Shown one piece after another: positions 1 to 6,873 of a DNA stretch of 17,099 nucleotides (position 1 is the stretch's first letter; every line of letters begins with the position of its first letter). The position numbers and the translations under genes are program-made. A model generated the notes under the pieces. That model did no database searches, had not been told where the DNA came from, and saw nothing but the letters and a program-made list of their open reading frames with translations. Source of the DNA: Pseudomonadota bacterium (GTDB lineage: Bacteria; Pseudomonadota; Alphaproteobacteria; Rhodospirillales; 2-02-FULL-58-16); contig JADFHR010000035.1 of the NCBI GenBank assembly GCA_022567015.1, positions 1-17,099 of the forward strand. The letters are read 5' to 3'.

Positions 1-632
1 TTCTCCAGATCGAGGCGGTGAACTTCCGGCCCGAGCAGCACTATACCCTGACCTCGGGGTGGGCCAGTCCGGTCTACATCGACTGCCGCAAGCTGATCTC
101 CTATCCCGCCGCCCGGCGCCGGGTGATGGAAGCGGCCGTCGCCGCCATGGACCGCGCCGTGGGCTTCGACGCCATCGACGCCGTGGCGGGCGGCGAGACC
201 GCCGGCATCCCGTATGCCGCCTGGATGGCCGAGGCCACGTCCCTGCCCATGCTTTACGTCCGCAAGAAACCCAAGGGATTCGGCCGCAATGCCCAGATCG
301 AAGGCGACCTCAAGCCGGGAAGCCGCGTGCTCCTGGTCGAGGACCTGGCCACCGACGGCGCCAGCAAGATCATTTTCGTGAACGCCCTGCGCGACGCCGG
401 CGCCACCGTCACCGACGCCTTCGTCATCTTTTTCTATGGCGTTTTCCCCGGCGCCATGCAGGCCCTGAAGGACTCCGGCGTGCGTCTGCACCACCTTGCC
501 ACCTGGTGGGACGTGCTCGACGTGGCCGCGGAAGAAGGGTTTTTCGATGCCGATTCCATCGCCGCGGTGCGCGCTTTCCTGGACGACCCCGTTGCCTGGT
601 CGGCGGCCCACGGCGGCAGGGGCGGCGGCTGA
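1..632 (+). CDS. pyrE: Orotate phosphoribosyltransferase, 5' end cut by window edge
   Basis: Transfers the phosphoribosyl group of PRPP to orotate, giving OMP in cytosolic de novo pyrimidine synthesis. The frame is open from base 3 to the TGA at 630-632. The residues before the GTG at 18 (LQIEAVNFRP) read as normal PyrE sequence, so the true start lies outside the window and the GTG is internal. Visible family features are the N-terminal LTSGWASPVYIDCRK strand, the lysine-rich loop YVRKKPKGFG that corresponds to the catalytic loop, and the PRPP-binding motif VLLVEDLATDGAS in the middle of the protein. About 210 residues are present, so only a short N-terminal piece is missing. The gene stands alone in the window; the next gene begins about 100 bases on, behind its own operator. 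The assignment is firm; only the start is unknown. Confidence 0.95.
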   Translation, partial: LQIEAVNFRPEQHYTLTSGWASPVYIDCRKLISYPAARRRVMEAAVAAMDRAVGFDAIDAVAGGETAGIPYAAWMAEATSLPMLYVRKKPKGFGRNAQIEGDLKPGSRVLLVEDLATDGASKIIFVNALRDAGATVTDAFVIFFYGVFPGAMQALKDSGVRLHHLATWWDVLDVAAEEGFFDADSIAAVRAFLDDPVAWSAAHGGRGGG

Positions 633-664
633 CTCTCGCCGGATAACCGGACCCTGAAAGCCGC

Positions 665-700
665 GCCCCGGCTTGACGCCGGTCAATGCGACGCCGGGGC
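665..700. promoter_or_regulatory. FNR/DNR-type operator (TTGAC-N4-GTCAA) inside a GC-rich inverted repeat
   Basis: TTGACGCCGGTCAA at 673-686 has perfectly symmetrical arms (TTGAC/GTCAA) and matches the TTG-N8-CAA form bound by CRP/FNR-family regulators. An 8-bp perfect repeat, GCCCCGGC (665-672) and GCCGGGGC (693-700), encloses it and may also end pyrE transcription. The box centre is 679.5. A class II promoter (box at -41.5) would start near 721, with a fair -10 (TATCGA) at 709-714, ahead of the ribosome binding site at 727-732. The regulator is not known from this window. Confidence 0.65.
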
Positions 701-738
701 CGGCATCCTATCGACGGAAGCGCCGAAGGAGGATCGCC

Positions 739-1296
739 ATGACCCCACGCCATCTACGCAAGACGGGAATCACCCTGGTCGCGGTCGCGCTGACGGGCGC
801 CGCCCTCGCCACATCCGCCGTCGCCGAGCACGTACCCGGGGCCACGCCCCGCGAAGCCGGCCACGTCGCCCGCCTGGTATTTCCCATCATGAATCCCGAG
901 CGCGGCAAGAAATTATTTGTCGACAAGGGCTGCGTCGCCTGCCACGCCGTCAACGGCATCGGCGGCCACGACGCCCCCAACATGGACGCCCACGCCCGCA
1001 TGGAGATGGTCAACCCGTTCGACTTCGCGGCGCGCATGTGGAACCACGCCCCGGCCATGATCGCCTCCCAGGAAGGGGCCTTCGGCGAGCAGATTTATTT
1101 TACCGGACAGGAGCTGGCCGACATCATCGCCTTCGTCCACGACGACGACGCCCAGCACACGTTTACCGAAGACGAGCTGACGCCCGGGGCCCGCAAGATG
1201 ATGGACCACGACCACGGGGGCAGGCCCGCGCCCAAGGCACACGCCAAGGAACTGGGACACAACCACGCGCCGGGGACGCCGCCCCACAAGGACTGA
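739..1296 (+). CDS. Secreted class I cytochrome c (one haem) with His-rich tail
   Basis: A periplasmic single-haem electron carrier of about 185 residues. The ATG at 739 is chosen because AGGAGG sits at 727-732 and because it opens directly onto a signal peptide: basic TPRHLRK, a hydrophobic stretch, and AVA as probable cleavage site at residue 29. The haem site is CVACH at residues 65-69. The sixth ligand is probably Met100 or Met107 (segment RMWNHAPAM). A distal helix rich in acidic and aromatic residues ends the cytochrome fold near residue 134. The last 50 residues are low-complexity with many His (DHDHGG, HNHAPGTPPHKD), which could bind metal. It is preceded by an FNR-like operator and a plausible promoter. 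It could donate electrons to the CuA subunit encoded at 2248, but that is inferred from proximity only. A longer in-frame start at 673 overlaps the operator and is not credible. Confidence 0.88.
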   Translation: MTPRHLRKTGITLVAVALTGAALATSAVAEHVPGATPREAGHVARLVFPIMNPERGKKLFVDKGCVACHAVNGIGGHDAPNMDAHARMEMVNPFDFAARMWNHAPAMIASQEGAFGEQIYFTGQELADIIAFVHDDDAQHTFTEDELTPGARKMMDHDHGGRPAPKAHAKELGHNHAPGTPPHKD

Positions 1297-1394
1297 CCGC
1301 GTGGGCGGCCGGCGCGGCCCGAACGCGGCACAGAAACCACGCACATAAGCCGCCAGGCGGGCGGCCATGGCCGGCCGCTGCGGGCCAACGCCCC

Positions 1395-1417
1395 GGGAGC
1401 CCCTTTTCGGGGCCCCC
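1395..1417 (+). terminator. Terminator-like GC hairpin after the cytochrome c gene
   Basis: GGGAGCCCC (1395-1403), loop TTTTC, then GGGGCCCCC (1409-1417) form a 9-bp stem with one mismatch (A opposite C), about 100 bases past the cytochrome stop codon. No T-run follows, so intrinsic termination is only possible. Apart from this hairpin and the box at 1468, the interval 1297-1565 shows nothing else recognisable. Confidence 0.4.
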
Positions 1418-1467
1418 GTTGCGCGCCGCCGCGGCCGGAAAATCCGTTCCCGCCCGCCCGTACCGAA

Positions 1468-1481
1468 TTGATCCCGATCAA
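1468..1481. promoter_or_regulatory. Perfect FNR/FixK box TTGAT-N4-ATCAA
   Basis: TTGATCCCGATCAA matches the canonical FNR/FixK consensus without mismatch, and the arms are a perfect inverted repeat. Its centre (1474.5) lies about 91 bases before the ATG of the small exported protein at 1566. A class II start site would fall near 1516, with a weak TGATACC extended -10 around 1501-1507. Activation by an oxygen- or NO-responsive CRP/FNR protein is inferred. Confidence 0.7.
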
Positions 1482-1565
1482 GGCGGGCGCACGACCGCCG
1501 TGATACCGGAGCATCATGGACATTCGAGCGGCTTCGCGTCGGACGGCGCGTCGAGAACATTCAAC

Positions 1566-1910
1566 ATGGGCCTGACGCTTCTTAGACGTGTGTTTGCGGT
1601 TTTGCTGGCGGCATCTGTCGTCGGCGGTTCCGCCGTGCACGCGGCGATGCTGCCCGTGCCGGCCGGGAATTCACCGGCCACGGTCGAGCAGGAAGGCGCG
1701 GCCTACGGTAACAACCACGCGCTCTGCGCCGCCGGTTTCAGGTGTCCGTTCTGCACGACGGCCTGCAGCCACGGCGTCGCCATGGTTGCCGACGCCGTGG
1801 TCCTACCCGAAGCCACCTCGGCCCTGGGCGCGCGGCCGGCGGGCCCCTCACCCCAGGTCCAACCCGAGCGCATCAATCCCATACGCGCACCTCCCCGACG
1901 AGCCTCCTAG
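1566..1910 (+). CDS. Small exported cysteine-containing protein, unknown function
   Basis: A 114-residue product. Its first 27 residues form a clear signal peptide (MGLTLLRR, then a hydrophobic stretch ending AVHAA). The mature part has a compact cysteine cluster, CAAGFRCPFCTTACSHG, with four Cys and one His within 17 residues, followed by a proline- and arginine-rich tail. The cluster could bind a metal such as copper. The general look (signal peptide, CPxC-like cluster, Arg/Pro-rich end) is reminiscent of short DUF2946-type proteins seen near copper and respiration genes, but I cannot confirm membership. The start at 1566 is chosen because it opens directly on the signal peptide; no strong Shine-Dalgarno is visible. 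The perfect FNR-like box upstream and the haem-copper gene cassette downstream suggest a role in respiration or metal handling. Confidence 0.55.
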   Translation: MGLTLLRRVFAVLLAASVVGGSAVHAAMLPVPAGNSPATVEQEGAAYGNNHALCAAGFRCPFCTTACSHGVAMVADAVVLPEATSALGARPAGPSPQVQPERINPIRAPPRRAS

Positions 1911-2164
1911 CGCCGGACCCGGCGCCCGGCCCTGACGGGACGGCGCCCGGTCCCACCGGCACCTCTTTATAGACACTTCTCCAGTGCCGAATTGCGCCCT
2001 CACATCACGGGATGATCACCATGCCGGTTTTTCCATCGCCAGATCCGCCTCACCGGACCAGGAGATCGTCATGCCATGCGCCGATCAAGTCCGGTCGCCC
2101 TCGACAACCAAATACGCAATCATTTTTGGCAGGTAGTCGGTGTCATCCGGAGGTTCTCGGCCTA

Positions 2165-2178
2165 CTGATCTAAATCAA
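2165..2178. promoter_or_regulatory. FNR/DNR-like box upstream of the haem-copper cassette
   Basis: CTGATCTAAATCAA differs from TTGAT-N4-ATCAA by one base (first T to C). Its centre (2171.5) is about 76 bases before the ATG at 2248. A class II start would fall near 2213, with an AT-rich -10 candidate (ACATTT, 2203-2208). The rest of the gene-free stretch 1911-2247 shows a small GC hairpin (1910-1925) just after the preceding stop codon and a 21-codon frame at 2071-2136 that I do not call as a gene. Confidence 0.55.
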
Positions 2179-2247
2179 CGAATTTCTGCCAGGTACGGAA
2201 GAACATTTTGAAAGGGTTGCGGCAGAGCTAACGACGACGTGCGATCG

Positions 2248-3027
2248 ATGGCTGAACAAATGAACCCCAAGATCGGACATTTCACCACGCGGCGGAGCTT
2301 CGTAATTTTCGTCGGGCTCCTGGTCCTTGCGCTCTATCTCCTGTGGGCTGCCTATGGGGCGGCGCCCACGAGCCTGCGTTTTCTGGCCGAAACGCAGGGC
2401 GAAAGCATGGGCGGCATGGCAATGGGCGGCCATGGCGGCTCGGCCGGCGGGATAACACCGGAAGAGTTTCACGAAGTCACTGTCAAATTCGTCGAAGATT
2501 TCACTCTCCCCGACGGCAGCGTGCGGCCCACGCGCCGGCGGACAGCCTCCATGGCGGCGATGGGCGACGGGCACGACGATCGCCAAGACGAAGCTGGTGA
2601 GCAGGACCAGGGGAAGACAGCGAGAAAAGACGACCAGGCGGACGCCATGAAGCCAGGCGAAGTTCCTCCCATGGCATCTTCCGCAAAAATGATGGCCGCA
2701 ATTGCCCGCGAACAAGAGGACGGGCACGGTCCCGATGAAGGCGGGGAGCCGATCGACGTCTATCTGATGGCGATGCGCTTCTCTTACATGCCGACGGTGT
2801 TGCGGCTAGAGCGTGGCGTTCCTTATCGCTTTCGTATGATGTCGATGGACGTCAACCATGGCGCGAGCATTCACACCGGCTTTGCCGGGCACATTATGCG
2901 GCGTCCGGCACAGACAGTGGTGGAGATGGTCATGACATTCTCTGAGCCCGGGGAATTTATGATGTACTGCACGGTTTATTGCGGAGAGGGCCACAGCCAG
3001 ATGAAGGGCAAGATAATCGTCGAGTAA
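2248..3027 (+). CDS. CuA-containing cytochrome c oxidase subunit II-like protein
   Basis: The electron-entry subunit of a haem-copper complex: one membrane helix and a periplasmic cupredoxin domain that holds a binuclear CuA centre. Numbered from the GTG at 2239, the helix is at residues 21-40 and the CuA domain at about 172-262. All CuA ligands are present: His207 in VNHG, then CTVYCGEGHSQM giving Cys244, Cys248, His252 and Met255. The domain resembles the T. thermophilus ba3 subunit II pattern (CNQYCGLGHQNM). Unusually, some 120 residues separate helix and domain, first Met/Gly/His-rich (MGGMAMGGHGG), then highly charged. The ATG at 2248 is preferred over the GTG at 2239 or the ATG at 2260, but none has a good ribosome binding site. 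The subunit I gene begins 21 bases after the stop. Codon use is less GC-biased than in flanking genes. Confidence 0.88.
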   Translation: MAEQMNPKIGHFTTRRSFVIFVGLLVLALYLLWAAYGAAPTSLRFLAETQGESMGGMAMGGHGGSAGGITPEEFHEVTVKFVEDFTLPDGSVRPTRRRTASMAAMGDGHDDRQDEAGEQDQGKTARKDDQADAMKPGEVPPMASSAKMMAAIAREQEDGHGPDEGGEPIDVYLMAMRFSYMPTVLRLERGVPYRFRMMSMDVNHGASIHTGFAGHIMRRPAQTVVEMVMTFSEPGEFMMYCTVYCGEGHSQMKGKIIVE

Positions 3028-3048
3028 TACCAAGCCGAGCAGGATACA

Positions 3049-4734
3049 ATGACAGTAAACAAGCTGACTACTGGCGTCCGAACCTTAAACCCAGCCGACA
3101 AGAAGTTGTTGCTGGCGTTTTTTGCCGTATCCATCCTGGCGTTGACCCTGGGCATTATTTTCGGCGCGGTGACGGCCGCAGGCCGAACCGGTCTTTTTGC
3201 GATAGAGGAAGGAACGAACTATAAAATACTCGGTCTGCACGGCGTAACAATCTTTTTCTACTGGTTGTATTTCGTCCAGGCCGGCTTCGTTCTGCTTCTC
3301 GCGTCGGTCTATACGGAGGGCGCAGGCACCATTGCATGGCGTCCGGTCGCCTGGCTGGGCTTCGTCGCGATGTTGGCCGGATTGGTGTCCAGCGAATCGA
3401 GTTACCTTGGCGGGACGACGGTCCTCTATGACGGCAATCCCACACTGCTGAACGATGATCCGGCCGAAGGGCAGTTGTTCTATTTGGGCTACGTATTGCT
3501 CAGCGCGGGCCTATTCCTCGTCGCCACAGCCGCCATCGCGACCGCGCTGCGCCCGAAATTCAGAGGCCTGATCGAAAGCTGGTCGCCGATCGGCTTCGCA
3601 ACCGTGGCATGGAGCGGGCTTCTCATGGTCAGCGCGTTTGCCGGTGCGAATGCCTTCCTGCCGCCCATGCTTTGGACCTTTGGGCTGGGGGAGGCTGTCA
3701 GCGGATACGCCATGAGCTGGAGCGTGCTGTTCCATAACGTGCATTACCTGCCGCTGATGGCCACCGTCATCCTCTGGTATGTGCTGATGGAGAACGTTAC
3801 CGGGGTGAAGTCGATCTTCGGGGAGAATTTCTCGAAGATTGTTTTCGCCCTGTATTTGATCTTCGTTCCGCCGACCTCGCTCTATCACATGTTTCTGGAA
3901 CCCGATTTGGCCGAAGCGGTCCGCGTCGTGGGATCTCTGCTGTCGCTCTTCATCGCCGTCCCGACCATCCTGCTCTTCGTCATCATCGTCGCATCGCTGG
4001 AAACCCACGCCAGGGCGCAGGGCGCGCGGGGTTTGTTCGGATGGATGAAGGTGCTGCCGTGGGACAATCCGGCCATGGCGGCGGTCGGCATGGCAACGGT
4101 GAATCTGGCTCTTGGCGGGGTTTTCTCTCTCGTGCTGATCCAGGAAAAGCTCGCGGTTCTGTTAAGTGATACGTTCTTCGTCCCCGGTTATTTTCACTTC
4201 TTGACCGTCGGTACCGTATCGCTGACTTTCATCGCGACGCTCGTTTACGTAATCCCGGCGTTGACCGAGAATCAGTGTTGGCGTCCAAACATCCTCTCCA
4301 GGTTGCCATATGTCTTGACCATTGGCCTCGTTCTGTTCGGCACGGGAGGAATTTGGGCCGGCTATCACGGTGTTCCGAGGCGCATTTTCGATCTGAGCTA
4401 TCATGTCGACGACCCCCTGGAACATATCGATGCTCCCTTTGTATGGGGAACGCTGATGGGCGTGATCGGAGCCGGGTCTCTGCTGATGACGATCGTGCTT
4501 GCCATCTATGTTTACGCACTTGTCCGGATGCTGATCTCGGTAAGCGGCGAAGTCGGCGTTCGCTTGGAAAATCTTAAGGTGGTCTCGTGGAGTGGCTCCG
4601 TCATTGCGCGGCAGCGCGCGTGGGTCGGGCCCTTGGCCGTCTTCGCTTTGGTAGCCGCCATGTATTTCTTTACGGCGTTAAGCTTCGAGATCCTGGAAGG
4701 TGTGCCGATTCTGGGCGAGGTCGGTGGGCACTGA
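3049..4734 (+). CDS. B-family (ba3-like) haem-copper oxidase subunit I with altered active-site ligands
   Basis: A 561-residue polytopic membrane protein, close to the usual length of ba3-type subunit I. Homology to T. thermophilus ba3 is visible in segments such as LFGWMKVLPWDNPA (329-342), FVPGYFHF (377-384) and GVPRR (441-445). Low-spin haem ligands are His64 (LHG, helix II) and His383 (helix X). In helix VI, HNVHY supplies the CuB His229 and the cross-linking Tyr233 position. Two expected ligands differ: ba3 has HH in helix VII (here Tyr279-His280, SLYHMF), and ba3 has VPGHFH with the proximal haem a3 ligand (here VPGYFH, Tyr381). The codons are plainly TAT in both places. The enzyme may therefore be a divergent oxygen or NO reductase, possibly related to CuA-type NORs of the B-family side, or may have lost the binuclear site. 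AGCAGGA precedes the ATG. Family is certain; reaction is not. Confidence 0.9.
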   Translation: MTVNKLTTGVRTLNPADKKLLLAFFAVSILALTLGIIFGAVTAAGRTGLFAIEEGTNYKILGLHGVTIFFYWLYFVQAGFVLLLASVYTEGAGTIAWRPVAWLGFVAMLAGLVSSESSYLGGTTVLYDGNPTLLNDDPAEGQLFYLGYVLLSAGLFLVATAAIATALRPKFRGLIESWSPIGFATVAWSGLLMVSAFAGANAFLPPMLWTFGLGEAVSGYAMSWSVLFHNVHYLPLMATVILWYVLMENVTGVKSIFGENFSKIVFALYLIFVPPTSLYHMFLEPDLAEAVRVVGSLLSLFIAVPTILLFVIIVASLETHARAQGARGLFGWMKVLPWDNPAMAAVGMATVNLALGGVFSLVLIQEKLAVLLSDTFFVPGYFHFLTVGTVSLTFIATLVYVIPALTENQCWRPNILSRLPYVLTIGLVLFGTGGIWAGYHGVPRRIFDLSYHVDDPLEHIDAPFVWGTLMGVIGAGSLLMTIVLAIYVYALVRMLISVSGEVGVRLENLKVVSWSGSVIARQRAWVGPLAVFALVAAMYFFTALSFEILEGVPILGEVGGH

Positions 4735-4772
4735 TCCGCCGGCGAGGAGAGTGATACCAAGGGACGCTGATC

Positions 4773-5012
4773 ATGAAGCGGCTTGATGCTGTACTCTTGG
4801 CTATCGTGTTCGTGGTTTGGAGCGCGCTGGCGCTGATGTATGCCACGATCCCGATGATCTATATGCCGTCCAGCATCCGGGTTTGGGGTTCGGGGGCGGT
4901 TCTGTTCCTCGTGCTCACGGCCGTCACCGTACTGGCCGGGCGTAAAGGGAAAGACAGGCGTCGGTCCCGGGACCGGGCCAATGCCCGGCCGGGCCCGGCC
5001 GGCCGCCCCTAG
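4773..5012 (+). CDS. Small two-helix membrane protein of the haem-copper cassette
   Basis: A 79-residue product with two predicted membrane helices (about 6-31 and 38-56) and a basic Arg/Pro-rich C-terminus likely to face the cytoplasm. It begins 38 bases after the subunit I stop codon; GGCGAGGAGAG lies at 4741-4751 and a nearer AAGGGA at 4759-4764, either of which could serve as ribosome binding site. Position and size fit an accessory subunit of the oxidase, as small helical subunits are common in haem-copper complexes, but I recognise no named family. The last 25 codons are much richer in G and C than the first part, as if the 3' end were recruited from local sequence after the cassette arrived; that is inference. 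Confidence 0.6.
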   Translation: MKRLDAVLLAIVFVVWSALALMYATIPMIYMPSSIRVWGSGAVLFLVLTAVTVLAGRKGKDRRRSRDRANARPGPAGRP

Positions 5013-5019
5013 TTGTTTA

Positions 5020-5126
5020 GTCCCGGAGATTCGCGCACTATACGATCGTTTTTCCCGTTTCCCCGGCACGAGGGGACGCGCCGGAAACCTCGCACGATCG
5101 TCGTATAGCGTACGAATCTCTGGGAC
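5020..5126. repeat. 107-bp imperfect palindrome between the oxidase cassette and the ABC operon
   Basis: The left arm 5020-5049 (GTCCCGGAGATTCG, then TATACGATCGT) pairs with the right arm 5094-5126 (ACGATCGTCGTATA, then CGAATCTCTGGGAC), with a few mismatches and a 3-base offset. Inside it, GTTTCCCCGGC and GCCGGAAAC extend the pairing, leaving a short apical loop. Transcribed, it would fold into one long hairpin. It may end transcription of the oxidase cassette or be a small non-autonomous palindromic element; no clear target-site duplication is visible. Confidence 0.6.
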
Positions 5127-5164
5127 CGGACCCTGGTACCCTCTATCATAAAAGGATGCCACGT

Positions 5165-6844
5165 GTGACGGCCATGGTCAGACGGACGGCTGTGGCGCTG
5201 CTGTTGCTCGGCCTTGCCGCGGCGGGTGCCCTGCTGCCGCCGGCGGCGGCCAAGCCCCGGGACACCCTGGTGATCGGCATCACCCAGTTCCCGTCCACCT
5301 TCCATCCCAACATCGATTCCATGCTGGCCAAGACCTACGTGCTGGCCATGACGCGCCGCCCGTTTACCGCCTACGACAAGGACTGGGCGCTGGTGTGCAT
5401 GCTGTGCACGCGCCTGCCGACCATCGAGAACGGGCTGGCGGTGCCGGAACAGACGGCGGACGGCAAGCCGGGCATCGCCGTCACCTACACCATCAGGCCC
5501 GACGCCACGTGGGGCGACGGCACGCCGGTGACCACGCGGGACGTGGTCTTCACCTGGAAGGTGGGCCGCCACCCCAAGACCGGGGTCAGCAACACCGAGT
5601 TCTACCGCAGCCTCTATGCCATCGACGTCAAGGACGAGAAGACCTTCACCCTCCGCTTCGACAAGCTGACCTTCCAGTACAACGCCATCAACGGCTTCCA
5701 GTTGCTGCCCCAGCACCTGGAAGAGGCGCGCTTCGCCGACCCCATGGCATACAAGAACCGCACCACGTTCGACACCGACACCACGAACGCGGGCCTCTAC
5801 TTCGGCCCGTACAGGATTACCGAGGTGGCCCGCGGCGCCCACGTGGTGCTCGAGCCCAATCCCACGTGGTGGGGCGGGAAACCCTATTTCCGACGCATCG
5901 TCGTGCGCGTGATCGGCAACACCGCGGCCCTGGAGGCCAACCTGATGTCGGGCGCCATCGACATGATCGCCGGCGAGCTGGGCCTCACCATCGACCAGGC
6001 CGTGGCGTTCGAGAAACGCAACGGGGCCAGGTTCAACATCGTCTACAAGGCGGGGCTGATCTACGAGCACATCGATTTGAACCTGGACAACCCCATCCTC
6101 AAGGACAGCCGGGTGCGCAAGGCCCTCGTCTATGCCCTGGACCGCGAAGCGATCAGCGAAAAACTTTTCGCCGGACGCCAGCCCGTCGCCCACAGCAGCG
6201 TCAACCCCCTGGACTGGGTGTACGCCGACGACATCCCCAAATACCCCCACGACCCGGCCAAGGCGGCGGCCCTGTTGGACGCCGCCGGGTGGACGGCCAC
6301 GGGCAAGGGGGTGCGCCGCAACAAGGCCGGCGACCCCCTCACCCTCGAGATCATGACCACGGCGGGCAACCGCAGCCGGGAACTCGTCCAGCAGGTCCTG
6401 CAGAGCCAGTGGAAGCGCCTCGGCATCGACGTGCGCATCCGCAACCAGCCGGCCCGGGTGTTCTTCGGCCAGACCGTGACCCAACGCAAATTCTCCGCCA
6501 TGGCCATGTTCGCGTGGATCAGCGCGCCCGAGGGCGTGCCGCGCACGATCCTCCATTCGGACCACATTCCGACGCCTGAGAACAACTACGCCGGCCAGAA
6601 CTTCACCGGCTACGTGAACAAGGAAATGGACGACCTGATCGAGCGCATCGAGGTCGAGCTGGACCGCAAGGCGCGCGCCCGCCTGTGGCGCCGCCTGCAG
6701 GTGATCTACGCCGACGAGCTGCCCGCCATCCCCTTGTATTTCCGCGCCGAGCCCTACGTCCTGCCCAAGTGGCTGAAGGGCCTGGAGCCCACCGGCCACC
6801 AGGACGTCTCGACGCTCTGGGTGGAACGCTGGCGGGCGGAGTGA
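5165..6844 (+). CDS. ABC transporter substrate-binding protein, family 5 (peptide/opine type)
   Basis: The periplasmic receptor of a Dpp/Opp-type importer, about 559 residues, the normal size for SBP_bac_5 proteins. A signal peptide covers roughly the first 29 residues (hydrophobic ALLLLGLAAAGALLPPAAA), followed by KPRDTLVIGITQFPSTFHPN, the usual first strand. Later family features include DGTPVTTRDVVFTW, GPYRI, VRKALVYALDRE and the C-terminal LPAIPLYF. GTG 5165 is chosen because AAAAGGA ends at 5156, giving an 8-base spacing; ATG 5156 touches that site and ATG 5174 would also work. There is no lipobox cysteine, so it is soluble rather than a lipoprotein. The transporter genes follow after a 223-base gap with a repeat element. 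The cargo cannot be told from sequence; short peptides are the default for this family. Confidence 0.9.
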   Translation: MTAMVRRTAVALLLLGLAAAGALLPPAAAKPRDTLVIGITQFPSTFHPNIDSMLAKTYVLAMTRRPFTAYDKDWALVCMLCTRLPTIENGLAVPEQTADGKPGIAVTYTIRPDATWGDGTPVTTRDVVFTWKVGRHPKTGVSNTEFYRSLYAIDVKDEKTFTLRFDKLTFQYNAINGFQLLPQHLEEARFADPMAYKNRTTFDTDTTNAGLYFGPYRITEVARGAHVVLEPNPTWWGGKPYFRRIVVRVIGNTAALEANLMSGAIDMIAGELGLTIDQAVAFEKRNGARFNIVYKAGLIYEHIDLNLDNPILKDSRVRKALVYALDREAISEKLFAGRQPVAHSSVNPLDWVYADDIPKYPHDPAKAAALLDAAGWTATGKGVRRNKAGDPLTLEIMTTAGNRSRELVQQVLQSQWKRLGIDVRIRNQPARVFFGQTVTQRKFSAMAMFAWISAPEGVPRTILHSDHIPTPENNYAGQNFTGYVNKEMDDLIERIEVELDRKARARLWRRLQVIYADELPAIPLYFRAEPYVLPKWLKGLEPTGHQDVSTLWVERWRAE

Positions 6845-6873
6845 GCGATACAGACGCTTTTGTTTATTTTGCT

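Noticed and set aside
1910..1925. Intrinsic terminator after the small exported protein
   Set aside because: GCGCCGG/CCGGCGC has almost no loop and no T-run; possible hairpin but too weak to list as a feature.
2071..2136. 21-codon frame with AGGAG before its ATG
   Set aside because: Too short and without recognisable features; the Shine-Dalgarno match alone is weak evidence. Left out, though a leader peptide cannot be excluded.
3049..4734. Classical NorB (cNOR/qNOR)
   Set aside because: The sequence aligns with ba3-type subunit I, has HNVHY with the helix VI Tyr, and its partner carries CuA instead of being a NorC cytochrome; the glutamates typical of NorB helix VI (HLWVE) are absent.
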